From: Dehalococcoidia bacterium
Lineage (GTDB): Bacteria > Chloroflexota > Dehalococcoidia > Lucifugimonadales > SHYT01
NCBI GenBank assembly: GCA_009692665.1
Contig: SHYT01000001.1
Coordinates: forward strand, 1 to 64,000
Reading direction: 5' to 3'
DNA: 64,000 nt
Shown here one piece after another: positions 62,574-64,000 of the stretch. The stretch's first letter is position 1. Each line of letters starts with the position of its first letter. The notes beneath the pieces were generated by a model. The model did no database searches. It was not told the origin of the DNA and was given only the letters and a program-made list of their open reading frames with translations. A program made the translations under genes and the position numbers.

Positions 62574-63542
62574 CTAGCGAGTGCGCGGGTTCAGCACGTC
62601 GTTGAGCGCGTCCCCCAGCAGATTCCACGCAAAGATGATAACCATGAGCACAATCACTGGGGGCAGAATGATCCATGGTTGGTTACGCAGAATGGTCAAG
62701 TTCTGCCCTTCTCCAATCATTCTCCCAAGTGAAGGAATGGGCGGCTGGATGCCAATTCCCAAAAAGCTGAGCGTGGCCTCTGCAGCGGCAACAGACCCGA
62801 AACCCAAGGACACGGCCACAATGATGGGCGGAAGCGCGTTGGGCAACAGATGCACAACCATGATGCGCCATACCGATGCACCTGAAGCCCTGGCTGCATC
62901 CACAAATTGGGTCTCTTTGAGATAGAGGATTTGGCCACGCACCAGACGGGCCATACCCACCCAGCTAAAGGCTGCAAGGGCGCCAAAGACAACGAGATAG
63001 TCCACAATACCCCATCGGACAAGGCCGGTGATGCCAGTACTATCTTCAAAGTTACGGATCATGTCTAACACGCGAGGTCTGATGGTAGCCGCAATGATGA
63101 TCATAAGGAAGATGTGAGGGAACGCCATAAACACTTCGCCAACCCGTGAGATGAGGGTGTCCACCCACCGGCCATAGTAGCCCGCCAAGAGTCCCAGGAT
63201 GAGACCGATGAGCAAGGTTCCGGTGATAACGGATACAACTGTGAGGATGAGGCTGGTCCGCATGCTAAAGACGAGTCTGCTGAATATGTCCCGCCCAATG
63301 TAGTCCGTTCCCAAAAGATGCTGCGTGCTGGGCGCCTGGCGCACCTGTGTGACGTCCTGATGGTTGTAGTCGTAAGGGGCGATAACGTTTGCAAAGATGC
63401 CAGATGCATAAAGGATGGCGAGCAGGGCAATGGCAATGACTGCCTTAGGCCTTCTTAAAAGGCGGCGCGCGGCAATAGCCCAGAGGCCGCGATTTTGCGC
63501 CGGCTTGACGCCTAACGATTGTTCAGCTGGTGTAGTGGCCAC
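62574..63542 (-). CDS. ABC transporter permease, DppC/OppC type
   Basis: This 322-residue inner-membrane protein has the N-terminal helix, 'HLLGTDYIGRDIFSRLVFSM' (the OppC signature), and several helices. The EAA loop is 'FVDAARASGASVWRIMVVHL' followed by 'LPNALPPIIVAV', which contacts the ATPase. It pairs with the DppB-type gene just upstream to import oligopeptides or related solutes. The start at 63542 is eight bases from the upstream stop. A solute-binding lipoprotein of the right family lies far away at 26 kb. Confidence 0.92.
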   Translation of the reverse strand: MATTPAEQSLGVKPAQNRGLWAIAARRLLRRPKAVIAIALLAILYASGIFANVIAPYDYNHQDVTQVRQAPSTQHLLGTDYIGRDIFSRLVFSMRTSLILTVVSVITGTLLIGLILGLLAGYYGRWVDTLISRVGEVFMAFPHIFLMIIIAATIRPRVLDMIRNFEDSTGITGLVRWGIVDYLVVFGALAAFSWVGMARLVRGQILYLKETQFVDAARASGASVWRIMVVHLLPNALPPIIVAVSLGFGSVAAAEATLSFLGIGIQPPIPSLGRMIGEGQNLTILRNQPWIILPPVIVLMVIIFAWNLLGDALNDVLNPRTR

Positions 63543-63549
63543 CGCTCAC

Positions 63550-64000
63550 TTACCTGTACCTGATTCGCGGGTCAGCCACGGCGTAGAGGATGTCCGCAAT
63601 GAGATTGGCAACTACGAATGCGGTCGCGCCCATAAGCGTGGTGCCCATGACTACCGGGTAATCTCTCTGTGACACCGCCGTAAGAGCCAAGTTGCCAACC
63701 CCAGGAATGCCAAATAGCAGCTCAATGATGACTGCGCCTGAGACAAGCCCAGCCAAGGAGAGCCCTGCCGTCGTGATAATCGGGATGAGCGCATTACGGA
63801 GCACGTGGCGCGTCTGGACAACGAATTCAGGCAGGCCCTTTGACCGCGCTGTCCGGACGTAATCCTGGCTCACCACTTCCAAGGCACTTGCTCGGGTATA
63901 CCTAACGTAGACGGCCACTTCGGGCAGGCTCAGCACAAGCAGCGGCAAGACGATTGCCGGGTGGAAAAGTCCATACCAACCGCTTGCCGGAAACAAATGG
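63550..64000 (-). CDS. ABC transporter permease, DppB/OppB type (partial)
   Basis: The visible 150 residues are the C-terminal half of a DppB-type permease, with 'YVRYTRASALEVVSQDYVRT' then 'ARSKGLPEFVVQTRHVLRNA' (EAA motif) and a last 'ANLIADILYAVADPRIRYR', the family ending. The gene continues past the right edge, so its start is not seen. It is the first of two permease genes transcribed toward lower coordinates, with 7 bases between them. Confidence 0.92.
   Translation of the reverse strand, partial: HLFPASGWYGLFHPAIVLPLLVLSLPEVAVYVRYTRASALEVVSQDYVRTARSKGLPEFVVQTRHVLRNALIPIITTAGLSLAGLVSGAVIIELLFGIPGVGNLALTAVSQRDYPVVMGTTLMGATAFVVANLIADILYAVADPRIRYR

Overview
The window looks like chromosomal DNA of a Chloroflexota bacterium, probably a Dehalococcoidia/SAR202-like lineage. 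This is an inference from gene content and style, not from a marker-gene search. Pointers are two F420-linked proteins (an LLM-class oxidoreductase and an NADPH:F420 reductase), CoA-ester enzymes scattered among major facilitator transporters, lipoproteins with Ala/Pro-rich linkers, a DnaD-like plus DnaI-like primosome pair, and the rplI-dnaB order. The DNA is GC-rich, genes lie on both strands in short operons, and many are closed by near-perfect hairpin terminators.

Layout. 0-6 kb: small genes, tRNA-Glu, an F420-dependent oxidoreductase, acyl-CoA dehydrogenase, thiolase and NADPH:F420 reductase. 6-16 kb: small envelope and redox genes (YtxH-like, Asp-box propeller lipoprotein, FmdB-like ribbon, HlyD-type adaptor, DUF3105, glutaredoxin-like, Bcp peroxiredoxin, DCC-type protein). 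16-25 kb: an HAE1/AcrB-type RND pump, enoyl-CoA hydratase, MFS transporter, coiled-coil protein and malic enzyme. 26-32.4 kb: a solute-binding lipoprotein and an accessory stretch of small membrane proteins, an XRE regulator and a soluble MprF-like LPG synthase domain. 32.6-39.3 kb: a 1299-residue ten-repeat IPT/TIG surface protein, a decayed TlpA gene and groES-groEL. 39.3-50 kb: hydrolases, a second enoyl-CoA hydratase, a MscL with a zinc ribbon, a YHS protein missed by a 60-residue cutoff, a collagen-like surface protein behind a structured leader, tRNA-Gln and gene remnants. 47.7-57.3 kb: the information-processing block (DnaI-like tandem AAA+ protein, DnaD-like protein, ABC-F ATPase, acyl-ACP desaturase-like protein, MNT nucleotidyltransferase, DnaB, L9, RecA). 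57.4-64 kb: MFS transporter, two-thioredoxin-fold protein coupled to a secreted HExxH peptidase, a dead response regulator, and the end of an oligopeptide ABC permease operon running out of the window.

A striking feature is gene decay and small dispersed repeats. I count at least seven broken or truncated genes (TlpA, two MFS, ArsB/CitM-type permease, HigA antitoxin, OmpR-type response regulator, a winged-helix regulator) and a possible multicopper oxidase tail. At least four families of short non-coding repeats lie between genes. One 208-bp segment (15573-15780) has perfect 19-bp terminal inverted repeats and matching 4-bp flanks, as expected of a MITE-like element, and both neighbouring ORFs end inside it.

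I found no CRISPR array, rRNA, complete insertion sequence or recognisable prophage. The best candidates for undescribed biology are the ten-repeat TIG protein with an unrecognised cytoplasmic domain, the DnaI-like loader with a second AAA+ module lacking the Walker A lysine, the 208-bp element, and the hairpin leader of the collagen-like gene.
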